From positions 1 to 49,125 of the forward strand of contig CAJXUA010000022.1 of NCBI GenBank assembly GCA_913060695.1: a stretch of 49,125 bases of DNA. Reading direction: 5' to 3'. A program made the position numbers and the translations under genes. The DNA comes from an uncultured Gammaproteobacteria bacterium. Its GTDB lineage: Bacteria; Pseudomonadota; Gammaproteobacteria; Pseudomonadales; Pseudohongiellaceae. This document shows, one piece after another, positions 33,865 to 42,533 of this stretch; positions within the stretch are counted from its first letter, which is position 1; each line of letters starts with the position of its first letter. A model generated the notes under the pieces. The model was not told the DNA's origin and searched no databases. It saw only the letters and a list, made by a program, of their open reading frames with translations.

Positions 33865-35693
33865 TGAACACCGCGGGTAGCGCCGTGCAGATCGAGGGCT
33901 TACACAAGCAGTTCCTAGACAAGGAATCTGGCCGTAAGATCGTGGCCCTACGGGACATCAATCTCGCAATACCCGCTGGCACCATCAGCGCCTTTGTTGG
34001 CCCCGATGGCGCGGGCAAGACCACTTTGCTGCGCCTTATGGCGGGCCTGCTGCGTGCAGACACAGGCAGTGTAGAAGTGCTCGGCGTGGATGCGCGGCGC
34101 GACCCGCAGCAGATCCAAGATCGAATCAGCTATATGCCGCAACGCTTCGGACTCTATGAAGACCTTAGTGTGCAAGAGAACCTCGATCTCTATGCGGACC
34201 TGCATGGGGTAGCGGCGCAGGATCGCGTTAAGCGATATGCGCGGCTGATGGAGATGACAGGGCTAGCGAAGTTTACGGCTCGGCCCGCCGGCAAACTCTC
34301 TGGCGGCATGAAGCAAAAACTAGGCTTGGCCTGCACGCTTGTGCGCTCGCCCGAGCTCCTGCTGTTGGACGAGCCCACGGTCGGGGTCGACCCCCTCTCG
34401 CGGGTCGAACTCTGGGAGATCGTCGAGCAACTGCGCCAAGACGAACACTTAACCGTTATCATCAGCACCGCGTATCTAGACGAGGCCGAACGCTGCGCGC
34501 AGGTGTATGTGTTGCACGAGGGCGAGGTTCTAGCTCACGGCACACCGCAGGCGCTGAGCGACCACGCACGCGGGCGCTGCTTCATGGCACTGCAGCAATC
34601 GAGACAACCTAGCCGCGTGTTGCAGGCCAAGTTGTTGGATAACACCGACATGATCATCGACGCCGTTCCCCAGGGCGGCGATGTACGCTTCATCCTCAAC
34701 GAGCACACACAAAGCGATGCGCCTGCGCTGCAGGAAGTTCTCGATGGCGCGCGAGTCGAGGCAGTAAAGCCACGCTTGGAAGACGGTTTCATGGTGCTGA
34801 TGCGCGCCAAGCTGCATCAGGATAAGGCTGCGGTGGAGGCCTCGCTAGCCGCTGCCGCCTCACTCTCTAATAGTTCAGCCAATGCGCAAGGCCCGGCCAG
34901 CGATACCAGTGATGAGGTGATGATAGAGGTGCGGGACCTAGTGCGTAAGTTCGGCGACTTCATAGCCGTGAACAGCACCTCCTTCGCGGTTAAGCGTGGC
35001 GAGATATTCGGTTTGCTAGGGCCGAATGGGGCGGGCAAGACTACGACCTTCCGCATGCTGTGCGGCTTATTGCCTGCCACTAGCGGCTTCCTGCAAGTGG
35101 CAGGCGTGAATCTGCGCACGGCACGTGCCGACGCTAGACGGCGCATCGGCTATGTCTCACAGAAATTCTCTCTCTACGGCAATCTCTCGGTGATGGAGAA
35201 CCTCGAATTCTTCGGCGGCGCCTATGGACTGCGCGGCAAACGCCTGCGCCAACGCATCGCCACAGTGACAGAGCAGTTCGAACTGCACGGCTTAGAGCGC
35301 ACGCCATCTGGGCATCTGCCCGGCGGTTTCAAACAGCGCCTTGCCATGGCGGTAGGCTTGTTGCACGAGCCCGATATTCTCTTCCTCGACGAACCCACCA
35401 GTGGCACAGACCCGCTTGCACGGCGCGAGTTCTGGCGGCGCATTACGGCGCTGGCCAATACCGGTGTGACCATCATCATTACGACCCACTTCCTCGATGA
35501 GGCCGAATACTGCGACCGCATAGTGATCCAAGATGCTGGGGAGCTCAAAGCCTTGGGCACGCCGCGTGAGGTGTGGGTGCAGGCAGGGCATAGCGCCAGC
35601 TCGCCTCTTAATATGGAGAAGGCCTTCATCGATATCGTGAATCAGGCACGACAGGCTGCAGCGCGAAGTGAGCAGGAGGTGGCCCATGCCTGA
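33864..35693 (+). CDS. ybhF: Duplicated ABC transporter ATPase (YbhF-like)
   Basis: 609 residues with two ATPase domains in one chain. Domain 1 (about 8-230): Walker A GPDGAGKTT (Asp in place of the usual Asn), signature LSGGMKQK, Walker B LLLLDEPTVGVDP. A linker with acidic and Ala/Ser-rich stretches (about 240-350) follows. Domain 2 (about 352-580): Walker A GPNGAGKTT, signature LPGGFKQR (Pro in place of Ser), Walker B ILFLDEPTSGTDP, and switch His in TTHFLDEAE. Domain 1 reads STAYLDEAE at the switch position, so the His is missing there. The two ATP sites are therefore unequal: one is probably the main hydrolytic site. It powers the two permeases encoded next. Confidence 0.93.
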   Translation: MNTAGSAVQIEGLHKQFLDKESGRKIVALRDINLAIPAGTISAFVGPDGAGKTTLLRLMAGLLRADTGSVEVLGVDARRDPQQIQDRISYMPQRFGLYEDLSVQENLDLYADLHGVAAQDRVKRYARLMEMTGLAKFTARPAGKLSGGMKQKLGLACTLVRSPELLLLDEPTVGVDPLSRVELWEIVEQLRQDEHLTVIISTAYLDEAERCAQVYVLHEGEVLAHGTPQALSDHARGRCFMALQQSRQPSRVLQAKLLDNTDMIIDAVPQGGDVRFILNEHTQSDAPALQEVLDGARVEAVKPRLEDGFMVLMRAKLHQDKAAVEASLAAAASLSNSSANAQGPASDTSDEVMIEVRDLVRKFGDFIAVNSTSFAVKRGEIFGLLGPNGAGKTTTFRMLCGLLPATSGFLQVAGVNLRTARADARRRIGYVSQKFSLYGNLSVMENLEFFGGAYGLRGKRLRQRIATVTEQFELHGLERTPSGHLPGGFKQRLAMAVGLLHEPDILFLDEPTSGTDPLARREFWRRITALANTGVTIIITTHFLDEAEYCDRIVIQDAGELKALGTPREVWVQAGHSASSPLNMEKAFIDIVNQARQAAARSEQEVAHA

Positions 35694-36864
35694 AAATTCT
35701 ATCGCGACAGCCCAAGTGGATATTAGTCAACATTCTTTCCGTGCTTTCATGCGGCGCTTGTTTGCGCTAACACGTAAAGAAGTGCGGCAATTGCTGCGCG
35801 ATAAGAGCAACCTCTCGATAGGCCTTTTGCTGCCGGTCATCCTCATGCTGATATTCGGCTATGGCCTGTCCTTGGACGTGAAGAATGCGCCAATCGCGGT
35901 AGTGATGGACGACGCCTCGCCTACCGCGATGGAGGCGGTAGTGGGTTTACAACTTAGCCCTTTCTTGTCGCCGCTTATGCTGACGTCGATGCAGGAGGCC
36001 GAGGCCATGATGCTGGCACGGGAGGTCGATGGCATCGTGCGGGTGCCGAGTAGTTACTCGAGAGACCTAGCGGCGGGCCATGCCAGCATTCAAGTCATCG
36101 TGCATGGCGCAGAGGCTAGCCGCGCCAGTATCATTTTGAATTATTTAACCGCTACTCTTGCGCAGCAGGGTAGTAGGAGCGCCGATAGGCTAGGCGGCAT
36201 CAGCCAAGGCGGGCTCGGGTATATCAATGTAGAGTCGCGCCTTTGGTTCAACGAATCTAACACCAGCACCTGGTATCTAGTGCCCGGCCTGATCGTGTTA
36301 ATCATAACCTTAGTGGGAGCATTCCTGACCGCATTGGTGATGGCGCGAGAGTGGGAGCGGGGCACCTTCGAGGCCTTGTTCGTCACGCCCGTTAAACCGG
36401 TCGAGATACTGCTTGCGAAGATCATTCCCTATTTCTGTGTGGGCATCATCGGTCTAGCCATGTGTCTTTGCACTGCGCGCTTCCTATTCGGCGTGCCGAT
36501 GGAAGGGTCTCTGATTATTCTGCTATTCGCCTCTGTCTTGTATCTGTTAGTGGCGCTAGGCATCGGGCTATTGATCTCCTCGGTCACCAAGAATCAATTC
36601 ATGGCCAGTCAGGTGTCACTCTTAGTAAGCCTGCTGCCAGTGTTCATGCTCTCGGGTTTTATGTTCGACCTGCGTAATGTACCCATGGCGATTAATATCA
36701 TCGGTCACCTGTTCCCCGCTACCCATTTCATGTCCTTGATTAAGACGCTGATGCTGGCGGGCAATGTGTGGCCGCAGATCATTTTGGAGTGCAGCATTCT
36801 GATCGCCTATGCTGTTCTATTTATCTCTCTCGCGCGCGTTGTAACGCGCAAGCGCTTGGATTAG
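35686..36864 (+). CDS. ybhS: ABC-2 type permease (YbhS-like)
   Basis: 392 residues from ATG 35686, which overlaps the ATPase stop by 8 bases and has a strong AGGAGGTG just upstream; an earlier GTG in frame lacks support. Layout of ABC2 family 3: one N-terminal membrane helix (about 45-65), a large periplasmic domain (about 65-195), and five C-terminal helices (about 200-390). The segments ALVMAREWERGTFEALFVTP and SGFMFDLRNVP are the usual coupling and loop motifs. It forms a dimer with the next permease. The substrate class in E. coli YbhFSR includes cations and some drugs; none can be assigned here. Confidence 0.92.
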   Translation: MPENSIATAQVDISQHSFRAFMRRLFALTRKEVRQLLRDKSNLSIGLLLPVILMLIFGYGLSLDVKNAPIAVVMDDASPTAMEAVVGLQLSPFLSPLMLTSMQEAEAMMLAREVDGIVRVPSSYSRDLAAGHASIQVIVHGAEASRASIILNYLTATLAQQGSRSADRLGGISQGGLGYINVESRLWFNESNTSTWYLVPGLIVLIITLVGAFLTALVMAREWERGTFEALFVTPVKPVEILLAKIIPYFCVGIIGLAMCLCTARFLFGVPMEGSLIILLFASVLYLLVALGIGLLISSVTKNQFMASQVSLLVSLLPVFMLSGFMFDLRNVPMAINIIGHLFPATHFMSLIKTLMLAGNVWPQIILECSILIAYAVLFISLARVVTRKRLD

Positions 36865-36872
36865 GAGGCACT

Positions 36873-38003
36873 ATGTTTGCGTTATTGTTTGCATTGCTAC
36901 ACCGCATCCTCATTCTGTGCCGCAAGGAGTTGTTGGCGATTCTGAAGGATCCGTCCAGCCGCATCGTGTTGATCATGCCGGTTTTTATTCAGAGTTTTCT
37001 GTTCGGCTATGCCGCGACCTATGATTTGACCAACGCGCCCTATGCAGTGCTCGACCAGAGTCGCTCCGCTGTCTCTACAGAGTTAATCGCGAAGCTCGAG
37101 AGCAGCGGCGTGTTTCATCGCGTGGCGAACTTAACCTCCGAGCATGAGATCGCCGAGGCAATAGACAGTGGTGAGGCGCTCTTGGTTTTGCAATTTGGCG
37201 CGACCTTCGAGGAGGATCTGTACGCAGGAAAAGCGGCCGATCTGCAAGTCATTCTAGATGCGCGCAACTCCAATAGTGCCGGTTCTGCCGCGGCCTATAT
37301 CAACGCGATAGTGGGCACATTCAATCAGGATTGGCGGCGCGATCATGGTGGTGGGGAGCCGGCGCTGAATATCCAGGCGCGCTCTTGGTATAACCCCAAT
37401 CTTGAGACCCGCTGGTTCTTCATGCCGAGCATGATCGCCTCGCTAGCATTTCTGCAGACGCTAATGCTGACGGCTTTATCGGTAGCACGCGAGCGGGAGC
37501 AGGGCACCTTCGATCAGTTGCTGGTAACGCCCATGTCGCCGACCGAGATCATGATAGGCAAGGCAGTGCCGCCGATCATGATTGGATTGGTGCAGTCGAC
37601 CATCGTGATGTTGGTGACCTTGCACTGGTTTAAAGTGCCGATGGCGGGATCATTCGTCACACTTTATCTGGGGCTGATATTCTTCATGATCTCGAGCGTC
37701 GGTGTGGGCCTAGCGATCTCGGCGTTGTCGGCGAATATGCAGCAGGCGATGCTGTATGCCTTCATGCTGATTATGCCGTTGATGTTGCTCTCGGGCTTGG
37801 CCACGCCGGTGCGCAATATGCCGATGCCGATCCAGATACTGACCTATGCGAATCCTTTGCGTTTTGCCATCGATCTTATTCAGCGGGTGTATTTGGAGGG
37901 AGTAAGCCTTCTTACTGTGTGGCATGACTTAGTACCCTTATTTGTGATTGCCGCTCTAACATTACCTTGGGCGGCTTGGTTGTTTCGTCATAGATTAGTT
38001 TGA
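36873..38003 (+). CDS. ybhR: ABC-2 type permease (YbhR-like)
   Basis: 376 residues from ATG 36873, with AGGAGG seven bases upstream; an earlier in-frame start overlaps the previous gene and is not needed. The architecture matches the previous permease: N-terminal helix (about 25-45), periplasmic domain (about 50-170), and five helices at the C-terminal half. Motifs are ALSVAREREQGTFDQLLVTPMSPTE and SGLATPVRNMP in the same places as in the partner. The pair probably arose from an ancient duplication. It lies 8 bases after the previous gene, the last of the tight part of the operon. A repeat-rich gap of about 290 bases separates it from the outer-membrane factor gene. Confidence 0.92.
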   Translation: MFALLFALLHRILILCRKELLAILKDPSSRIVLIMPVFIQSFLFGYAATYDLTNAPYAVLDQSRSAVSTELIAKLESSGVFHRVANLTSEHEIAEAIDSGEALLVLQFGATFEEDLYAGKAADLQVILDARNSNSAGSAAAYINAIVGTFNQDWRRDHGGGEPALNIQARSWYNPNLETRWFFMPSMIASLAFLQTLMLTALSVAREREQGTFDQLLVTPMSPTEIMIGKAVPPIMIGLVQSTIVMLVTLHWFKVPMAGSFVTLYLGLIFFMISSVGVGLAISALSANMQQAMLYAFMLIMPLMLLSGLATPVRNMPMPIQILTYANPLRFAIDLIQRVYLEGVSLLTVWHDLVPLFVIAALTLPWAAWLFRHRLV

Positions 38004-38052
38004 TTTAGTCGAATTTAGTAATTGGTCCAATGATGGACATGAGTCCGGTATT

Positions 38053-38198
38053 CGCTTCTGCGACACGCCGTGAACCCATCCGTGCCCCCTTACGAGGGTA
38101 AAGGGGCTCGACGCCAGAATCCGACCGCCATGGATGGCGGGCGTGTCGAGAATGCAGGAGCAATTCATCGACCATGCTGTCGACGGTACGCTGAAGCG
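38053..38198. repeat. MITE-like structured repeat in the efflux operon
   Basis: 146 bases inside the 286-base gap between the second permease and the outer-membrane factor gene. The ends are imperfect inverted repeats (CGCTTCTGCG at 38053-38062 and CGCTGAAGCG at 38189-38198). Inside is a perfect palindrome CCGCCATGGATGGCGG (38125-38140) and further GTCGA-containing pairs. It has no reading frame of note. It looks like a small non-autonomous mobile element or a REP-like repeat. The rest of the gap (38199-38289) is AT-rich and may hold a promoter for the next gene. Confidence 0.5.
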
Positions 38199-38289
38199 AA
38201 CACCAAACTCATGTCCTCGAAACTTGTGGAAAACTAATGGTTTGAAAATATTTAGATAAAGAGATTGTTGAGAAAATTATGGAGAACAC

Positions 38290-39789
38290 ATGAAACACGT
38301 TTCTCAGAATATTAGTGCTCGAGCAGTGGGATTAGTGATTCTTTGTGCTGGCTTAAGTGCTTGCTTGGTTGCTGGGCCGGAGTATGTGGCGCCCCAGGTT
38401 GAGGCGCCGGCGGGTTGGGAGGAGTTGAATGCTAGTTCGCAGCTAGGGGATGGGCAGCTGCTTGGGAATGGCGAGAGCGTTTCGGTGTTGGAGGGTTTTG
38501 CTTTATTCGAGGAGGAGACTCTTACGGGGCTGCAGGAGCGGGCGTTGGCGAATAATCAGGACTTGCAGGTGGGGCTGGTGCGTTTCGCGCAGAGTCGCTT
38601 GCAGCGTAGTGCGGTGAGTGGGCAGACGCAGCCGCAGTTAGCGGCGAGTGGTGGGGCGAGTCGGCAGCGTCAGAGTGAAACAGGGAGTGCTACGCGGCTG
38701 ATAAGCGCCATTGCGCCGGCGAGTCAAACGCAGGACTTGATCGATTTTATTAGTGATCCTTTTTCGCTGTTTCAAGTGGGTTTCGATGCCTCTTGGGAAC
38801 CGGACCTATGGGGACGGGTTAGTCGCAGCATCGAGGCGGCGGATGCTCGGGTAGATCTTGCGGGAGCTAATCTCGCTCAATGGCAGTTGGGATTATTGGC
38901 CGAGGTGGCGCGGCATTACTTCGAGCTACGCGGCGCGCAGAATCAAGAGTTGCTGTTGCAGCAGGATATCGCTCGCAACACACGGATATTGGAGTTACTA
39001 GAGGCGCGTGAGCGCGCAGGCTTAGATAACGCAGTAGAGCGCGAGCGCCAGCAGATCGTATTGGCGCAGCTGCGTACAAAAGTGGCCCCAGTGCAGCAAC
39101 AGCAGGCGAACTCCCTCAACTCCTTAAGTCTGTTGCTTGGGCAAACCCCGGGCAGCCTTAATGATGAGCTAAGCGCTTCTGGGACTTGGAATATCGCCCC
39201 CATGCCCGATCTCGCTCTAGGCTTGCCAAGCGATGTCGTTAACACGCGGCCCGATATTCAGGCCAGTGAGGCGCGGCTGCGCGAGGCTACTGCGCAAATC
39301 GGCATCGCCACGGCGGACCTATACCCGCGCATCACACTGGGCGCCGGGCTCGGCTTGGAGACTCTAGAGAGCAGTGAGCTAAGCGATTGGGGTAGCCGTC
39401 AGTGGTCCATCGGGCCGCGTTTTAGCTTGCCACTATTCGATCAGGGGCGTCGTAAGACTTCCGTTATGCTGCGCGAGCTTCAGCAACAAGAGGCGGCGAT
39501 CGCGTATCAGCAAGTGGTGCTTAGTGCATGGCACGAGGTCGACAATGCCTTAAGCCGCTATAGCGCGGAGCGCCGCCAGCGCGTGGCGCTGGAGGACGAG
39601 CTAGCGCATCAACAACTCGCCTTAGATTTGGCGCAGGCGAGTTATCGCAATGGCATGAGCAACTACCTAGCAGCACTTAAACTGGAGCAGGCCGTGGCCA
39701 ATGTGCAGCGCGAGCTGAGCCAGAGCGATACGCGCCTAGCCTTGAACCTAGTAGGGCTGTTCAAGTCCCTGGGCCGCAGTGTTCCATAA
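38290..39789 (+). CDS. Outer-membrane efflux lipoprotein (NodT/TolC family)
   Basis: 499 residues. A lipoprotein signal (about 1-25, lipobox LSAC) anchors it to the membrane. Two OEP repeats follow: the first has the QERALANNQDLQVGLVRFAQSRLQRSAVSG helix start, the second LREATAQIGIATADLYPRITL. The TRPDIQASEARL segment is typical of NodT-type factors (here NTRPDIQ). GGAGA lies eight bases before the ATG. It would trimerise into the outer-membrane channel of the YbhGFSR-like pump encoded just upstream. The classical E. coli operon lacks such a gene and relies on TolC, so here the pump carries its own channel. Confidence 0.93.
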   Translation: MKHVSQNISARAVGLVILCAGLSACLVAGPEYVAPQVEAPAGWEELNASSQLGDGQLLGNGESVSVLEGFALFEEETLTGLQERALANNQDLQVGLVRFAQSRLQRSAVSGQTQPQLAASGGASRQRQSETGSATRLISAIAPASQTQDLIDFISDPFSLFQVGFDASWEPDLWGRVSRSIEAADARVDLAGANLAQWQLGLLAEVARHYFELRGAQNQELLLQQDIARNTRILELLEARERAGLDNAVERERQQIVLAQLRTKVAPVQQQQANSLNSLSLLLGQTPGSLNDELSASGTWNIAPMPDLALGLPSDVVNTRPDIQASEARLREATAQIGIATADLYPRITLGAGLGLETLESSELSDWGSRQWSIGPRFSLPLFDQGRRKTSVMLRELQQQEAAIAYQQVVLSAWHEVDNALSRYSAERRQRVALEDELAHQQLALDLAQASYRNGMSNYLAALKLEQAVANVQRELSQSDTRLALNLVGLFKSLGRSVP

Positions 39790-39831
39790 CAAGTTCCCAA
39801 GTTCAGCGGACCTAACTGAATTAGAACGAGA

Positions 39832-39961
39832 GCTCTGACTGTAGGAGCGCTTGCCCTCGTAAGGGGGGGCTTGCCCGCGAATAAACTGACTCTTGCGCAG
39901 ATATCAGTCAATCGTACCCAATTCGCGGGCAAGCCCCCCATAAATAGGGCAAGCGCTCCTA
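39832..39961. repeat. Hairpin repeat of the GTAGGAGC type, complete copy
   Basis: An outer pair of exact 16-base arms (39842-39857 and 39946-39961) encloses an inner pair of 19-base exact arms starting with GGGGGGCTTGCCCGCGAAT (39864-39882 and 39921-39939). The centre holds ACTGACT...AGTCAAT. It starts with GCTCTGACTGTAGGAGC, the same 17 bases as the repeat at 48981. It lies after the outer-membrane factor gene and may end its transcript. It is a REP-like or MITE-like element. Confidence 0.8.
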
Positions 39962-39980
39962 CCTATTTCTCAACATACAA

Positions 39981-40078
39981 GGCGGGCTTGCCCGCGAAAA
40001 AACTGACTCTTGCGCAGATCCCAGTCAATCGCACCCAATTCGCGGGCAGGCCCCCCACAAATAGGGCGAGCGCTCCTA
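39981..40078. repeat. Second, partial copy of the hairpin repeat
   Basis: The same inner unit is repeated 117 bases further on: GGCGGGCTTGCCCGCGAA, the CTGACTCTTGCGCAGAT segment, then the complementary arm, ending in CGCTCCTA. The left outer arm of the first copy is missing, so this is a tandem partial duplication. Several base changes distinguish the copies. Short frames inside these repeats are not genes. Confidence 0.75.
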
Positions 40079-40115
40079 CCCCATCTATCAACTGTATCCG
40101 CGCTATCGCAAATCT

Positions 40116-40140
40116 TTGCTATGCTCTTAGTACATAGCAA
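40116..40140 (+). promoter_or_regulatory. Inverted repeat over an extended -10 upstream of pncC
   Basis: TTGCTATG and CATAGCAA are perfect 8-base arms around nine bases. The left arm contains TGCTATGCT, an extended -10 motif (TATGCT at 40120-40125). The ATG of the next gene is six bases after the repeat. It may be an operator or a 5' mRNA hairpin. Confidence 0.4.
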
Positions 40141-40145
40141 CACCG

Positions 40146-40709
40146 ATGACCTCCGAGCCCGAGTTAGATATGAACGAAACACTACATGCAATGAGCAAAC
40201 AAATAGGCGAGCGGTTGCTGCTAAAGGGTTGGCAAATGACTACCGCTGAGTCATGCACAGGCGGTTGGATAGCGCGTTGCATTACCGATATTGCCGGAAG
40301 CTCGCAATGGTTCGAAAGTGGCTTTGTCACTTACTCCAACGAGGCGAAGCAGCGCATGCTGAAGGTACCGGCTAGCTATTTTGATGGGCTGGATGCCTCT
40401 GGGGCGGTCAGTATTGAAACCATCACGGCAATGGCTAAAGGAGCATTGGCCGAATCAGGTGCGCAATTCGCCGTGGCCACCAGTGGTATTGCCGGCCCCG
40501 GTGGTGGCAGCGACTTAAAACCTGTTGGCACGGTATGGATTGCTTGGGCTTGGTCCATTGAGCGAGCTCAAGTGAAATGCATCGCTAAGCAATTTCTCTT
40601 CTCCGGCGATCGCGAGGCCGTGCGTATACAGAGTGTTGAGCATGCACTGTTGGGCCTGATCGAGGTGCTCGATGAACAACTCAAATTGCATGCTAGCGAC
40701 ATAAACTAA
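40146..40709 (+). CDS. pncC: Nicotinamide-nucleotide amidohydrolase (CinA C-terminal domain)
   Basis: 187 residues, the size of stand-alone PncC/YgaD proteins. The motifs of the CinA C-terminal family are present: TTAESCTGGWIA (catalytic Ser region), GSSQWFESGFVTYSNEAK, SGIAGPGGGS and KPVGTVWIAW. The enzyme converts nicotinamide mononucleotide to nicotinate mononucleotide plus ammonia in the pyridine-nucleotide salvage cycle, in the cytoplasm. Start codons at 40146 and 40170 are both possible; neither has a good ribosome binding site. It stands directly before recA, the common order pncC-recA-recX in Gammaproteobacteria. recA has its own SOS promoter in the 178-base gap. Confidence 0.93.
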   Translation: MTSEPELDMNETLHAMSKQIGERLLLKGWQMTTAESCTGGWIARCITDIAGSSQWFESGFVTYSNEAKQRMLKVPASYFDGLDASGAVSIETITAMAKGALAESGAQFAVATSGIAGPGGGSDLKPVGTVWIAWAWSIERAQVKCIAKQFLFSGDREAVRIQSVEHALLGLIEVLDEQLKLHASDIN

Positions 40710-40744
40710 GGCGTGTAACTTAATATTAAGAATTTTTACCTCTA

Positions 40745-40760
40745 CTGGTTGTATATACAG
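40745..40760 (+). promoter_or_regulatory. LexA (SOS) box of recA
   Basis: CTGGTTGTATATACAG fits the LexA pattern CTG-N10-CAG with an AT-rich alternating centre. It lies 128 bases before the recA ATG and covers the -35 of the promoter at 40749, so LexA binding would block transcription until DNA damage. Confidence 0.85.
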
Positions 40761-40777
40761 TAATACTTTGTTTTAAT
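40749..40777 (+). promoter_or_regulatory. recA promoter
   Basis: -35 TTGTAT (40749-40754) and -10 TTTAAT (40772-40777), 17 bp apart. The -35 is inside the LexA box. The start site would be near 40784, giving a 5' leader of about 100 bases. Confidence 0.6.
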
Positions 40778-40887
40778 AATCCGCAATTGAAAACCAGTCC
40801 TCCTGACTTGGAACAGCGAACGAGACGAACACTGTATACGCGACACCTTGAGTCGTTCAGGCAGTTAATAATCTAAAGGAAAATGTT

Positions 40888-41952
40888 ATGGCCGTAGAAG
40901 CGCAGAAAGACAGCAACCGAGAGAAAGCCCTTACCGCGGCTCTATCCCAGATAGAGCGTCAATTTGGTAAAGGCTCCATGATGCGCCTTGGCGACAAGGG
41001 CAAAGAAGCCATTCCCTCCATCTCTACTGGCTCTCTGGGCTTGGACATCGCGTTAGGAATTGGCGGCCTGCCACGCGGCCGTATCGTCGAGATCTACGGG
41101 CCTGAGTCTTCCGGTAAAACCACTCTTACTCTGCAGGTAATCGCCGAGTGCCAGCGCAATGGCGGCACCTGTGCGTTCATCGACGCGGAGCACGCACTAG
41201 ACCCTATCTATGCCGGCAACCTAGGCGTAGACGTCGAGAACTTGTTGGTCAGCCAGCCCGACACGGGCGAGCAGGCACTCGAGATCTGCGACATGATCGT
41301 GCGCTCGGGCGCGGTAGACGTGGTCGTTATCGACTCCGTGGCTGCCTTGACTCCTAAGGCCGAAATCGAGGGCGACATGGGCGACAGCCACATGGGCTTG
41401 CAGGCACGCTTGATGTCACAAGCGCTGCGTAAGATGACGGGCAATATCAAGAACTCCAATACTCTGGTGATCTTCATTAACCAGATTCGTATGAAGATTG
41501 GCGTTATGTTCGGCTCGCCCGAGACCACCACCGGCGGTAACGCACTGAAGTTCTATGCCTCCGTACGCCTGGACATCCGCCGCATTGGCGCCATCAAAGA
41601 AGGCGACGAAGTGGTAGGCAGCGAGACTCGTGTGAAGGTAGTGAAGAACAAGGTAGCGCCTCCGTTCAGGCAGACCGAGTTCCAGATCATGTACGGCACT
41701 GGCATCTATCGCATGGGCGAGGTTATCGATCTTGGCGTTAAGCTCAACCTCGTCGACAAGTCCGGCGCCTGGTACGCCTACAACGGCGAGAAGATCGGCC
41801 AAGGCAAGAAGAACGCGGCCAATTATCTTGAGCAGAACCCTGAGATTGCCAAGGAACTGGAAGCCAAGATCCGTGCGCAATCACTAGGCGGCGCGGTACT
41901 AGAAGGCGCAGAGTCCTCGGTTGAAATGGACGAGACGGACGAAGTCGAGTAA
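40888..41952 (+). CDS. recA: RecA recombinase
   Basis: 354 residues, full length. The core is near-identical to gammaproteobacterial RecA: Walker [10 protein letters not shown] (about 67-75), [30 protein letters not shown], the loop-2 region [34 protein letters not shown], and the acidic C-terminal tail. It forms filaments on single-stranded DNA, pairs homologous DNA and triggers LexA self-cleavage. AAAGGA lies ten bases before the ATG. It is preceded by an SOS promoter and followed 29 bases later by recX. The typical C-terminal acid stretch (MDETDEVE) is present. The gene is intact. Confidence 0.99.
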   Translation: MAVEAQKDSNREKALTAALSQIERQFGKGSMMRLGDKGKEAIPSISTGSLGLDIALGIGGLPRGRIVEIYGPESSGKTTLTLQVIAECQRNGGTCAFIDAEHALDPIYAGNLGVDVENLLVSQPDTGEQALEICDMIVRSGAVDVVVIDSVAALTPKAEIEGDMGDSHMGLQARLMSQALRKMTGNIKNSNTLVIFINQIRMKIGVMFGSPETTTGGNALKFYASVRLDIRRIGAIKEGDEVVGSETRVKVVKNKVAPPFRQTEFQIMYGTGIYRMGEVIDLGVKLNLVDKSGAWYAYNGEKIGQGKKNAANYLEQNPEIAKELEAKIRAQSLGGAVLEGAESSVEMDETDEVE

Positions 41953-41981
41953 TCGACCTCGTTTCTCTATAGGCCACCGTC

Positions 41982-42461
41982 ATGTCTGCCGATGCAGAGA
42001 AAGCACTGAAGACGACCTTGCGGCGCTCCGCTATGGACTACTTAGCGCGCCGCGAGCACTCCCGCACAGAACTTTTCGATAAGTTATTGCGCAAATACCC
42101 CGAGCAAGAATCCCTTCTAAGCCCCGTGCTCGATCAGCTCGAGCTCGACGGGCTGCTCAGCGATGATCGTTTCACCGAAGCCTACATCCGTTATCGGCGC
42201 AACCGTGGTTTCGGCCCACTATTGATCCGCCAGGAGCTGCGCGGCAAGGGCGTTAGCAATGGCCTACTGGAGATCCACCTCGACAGTGGCGACCCGCAAT
42301 GGCGCGAAAGCCTGCAGACTCTTGTAGAGCGCAAGAGTAGGGGGCTGGGTAGTCTGGATAAAGATACTAAGGCGCGGCAGAAACTGTTCCGCTTTTGCCT
42401 GTCCCGGGGTTTTAGCGCAGAGCAGATTGGTCGCGCTCTACGCGGTGATCTTGAGTTTTAA
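41982..42461 (+). CDS. recX: RecX, RecA filament regulator
   Basis: 159 residues, the usual size. Helical repeats of the RecX type: AMDYLARREHSRTELFDKLL at the start, then LDQLELDGLLSDDRFTEAYIRYR, the GFGPLLIRQELRGKG motif and a C-terminal repeat ending in GFSAEQIGRAL. RecX limits RecA filament growth. It is 29 bases downstream of recA and is probably expressed by read-through at a lower level. No strong terminator is seen between the two. Confidence 0.95.
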   Translation: MSADAEKALKTTLRRSAMDYLARREHSRTELFDKLLRKYPEQESLLSPVLDQLELDGLLSDDRFTEAYIRYRRNRGFGPLLIRQELRGKGVSNGLLEIHLDSGDPQWRESLQTLVERKSRGLGSLDKDTKARQKLFRFCLSRGFSAEQIGRALRGDLEF

Positions 42462-42533
42462 TCCCTTCACTTCGCTGGCACAATGAGCGGTGCGTTACGC
42501 ACCTATGCCGGCCGATGGGCGAGGATACTCAGC

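Noticed and set aside
39871-40137. Frame of 88 codons with internal repeats in the pncC upstream region
   Set aside because: It is the translation of the duplicated hairpin repeat and has no initiation signal.
42483-42533. Upstream start of the cupredoxin gene
   Set aside because: The ATG at 42483 lacks a ribosome binding site, while ATG 42534 has GAGGA at a good distance and directly precedes the signal peptide.
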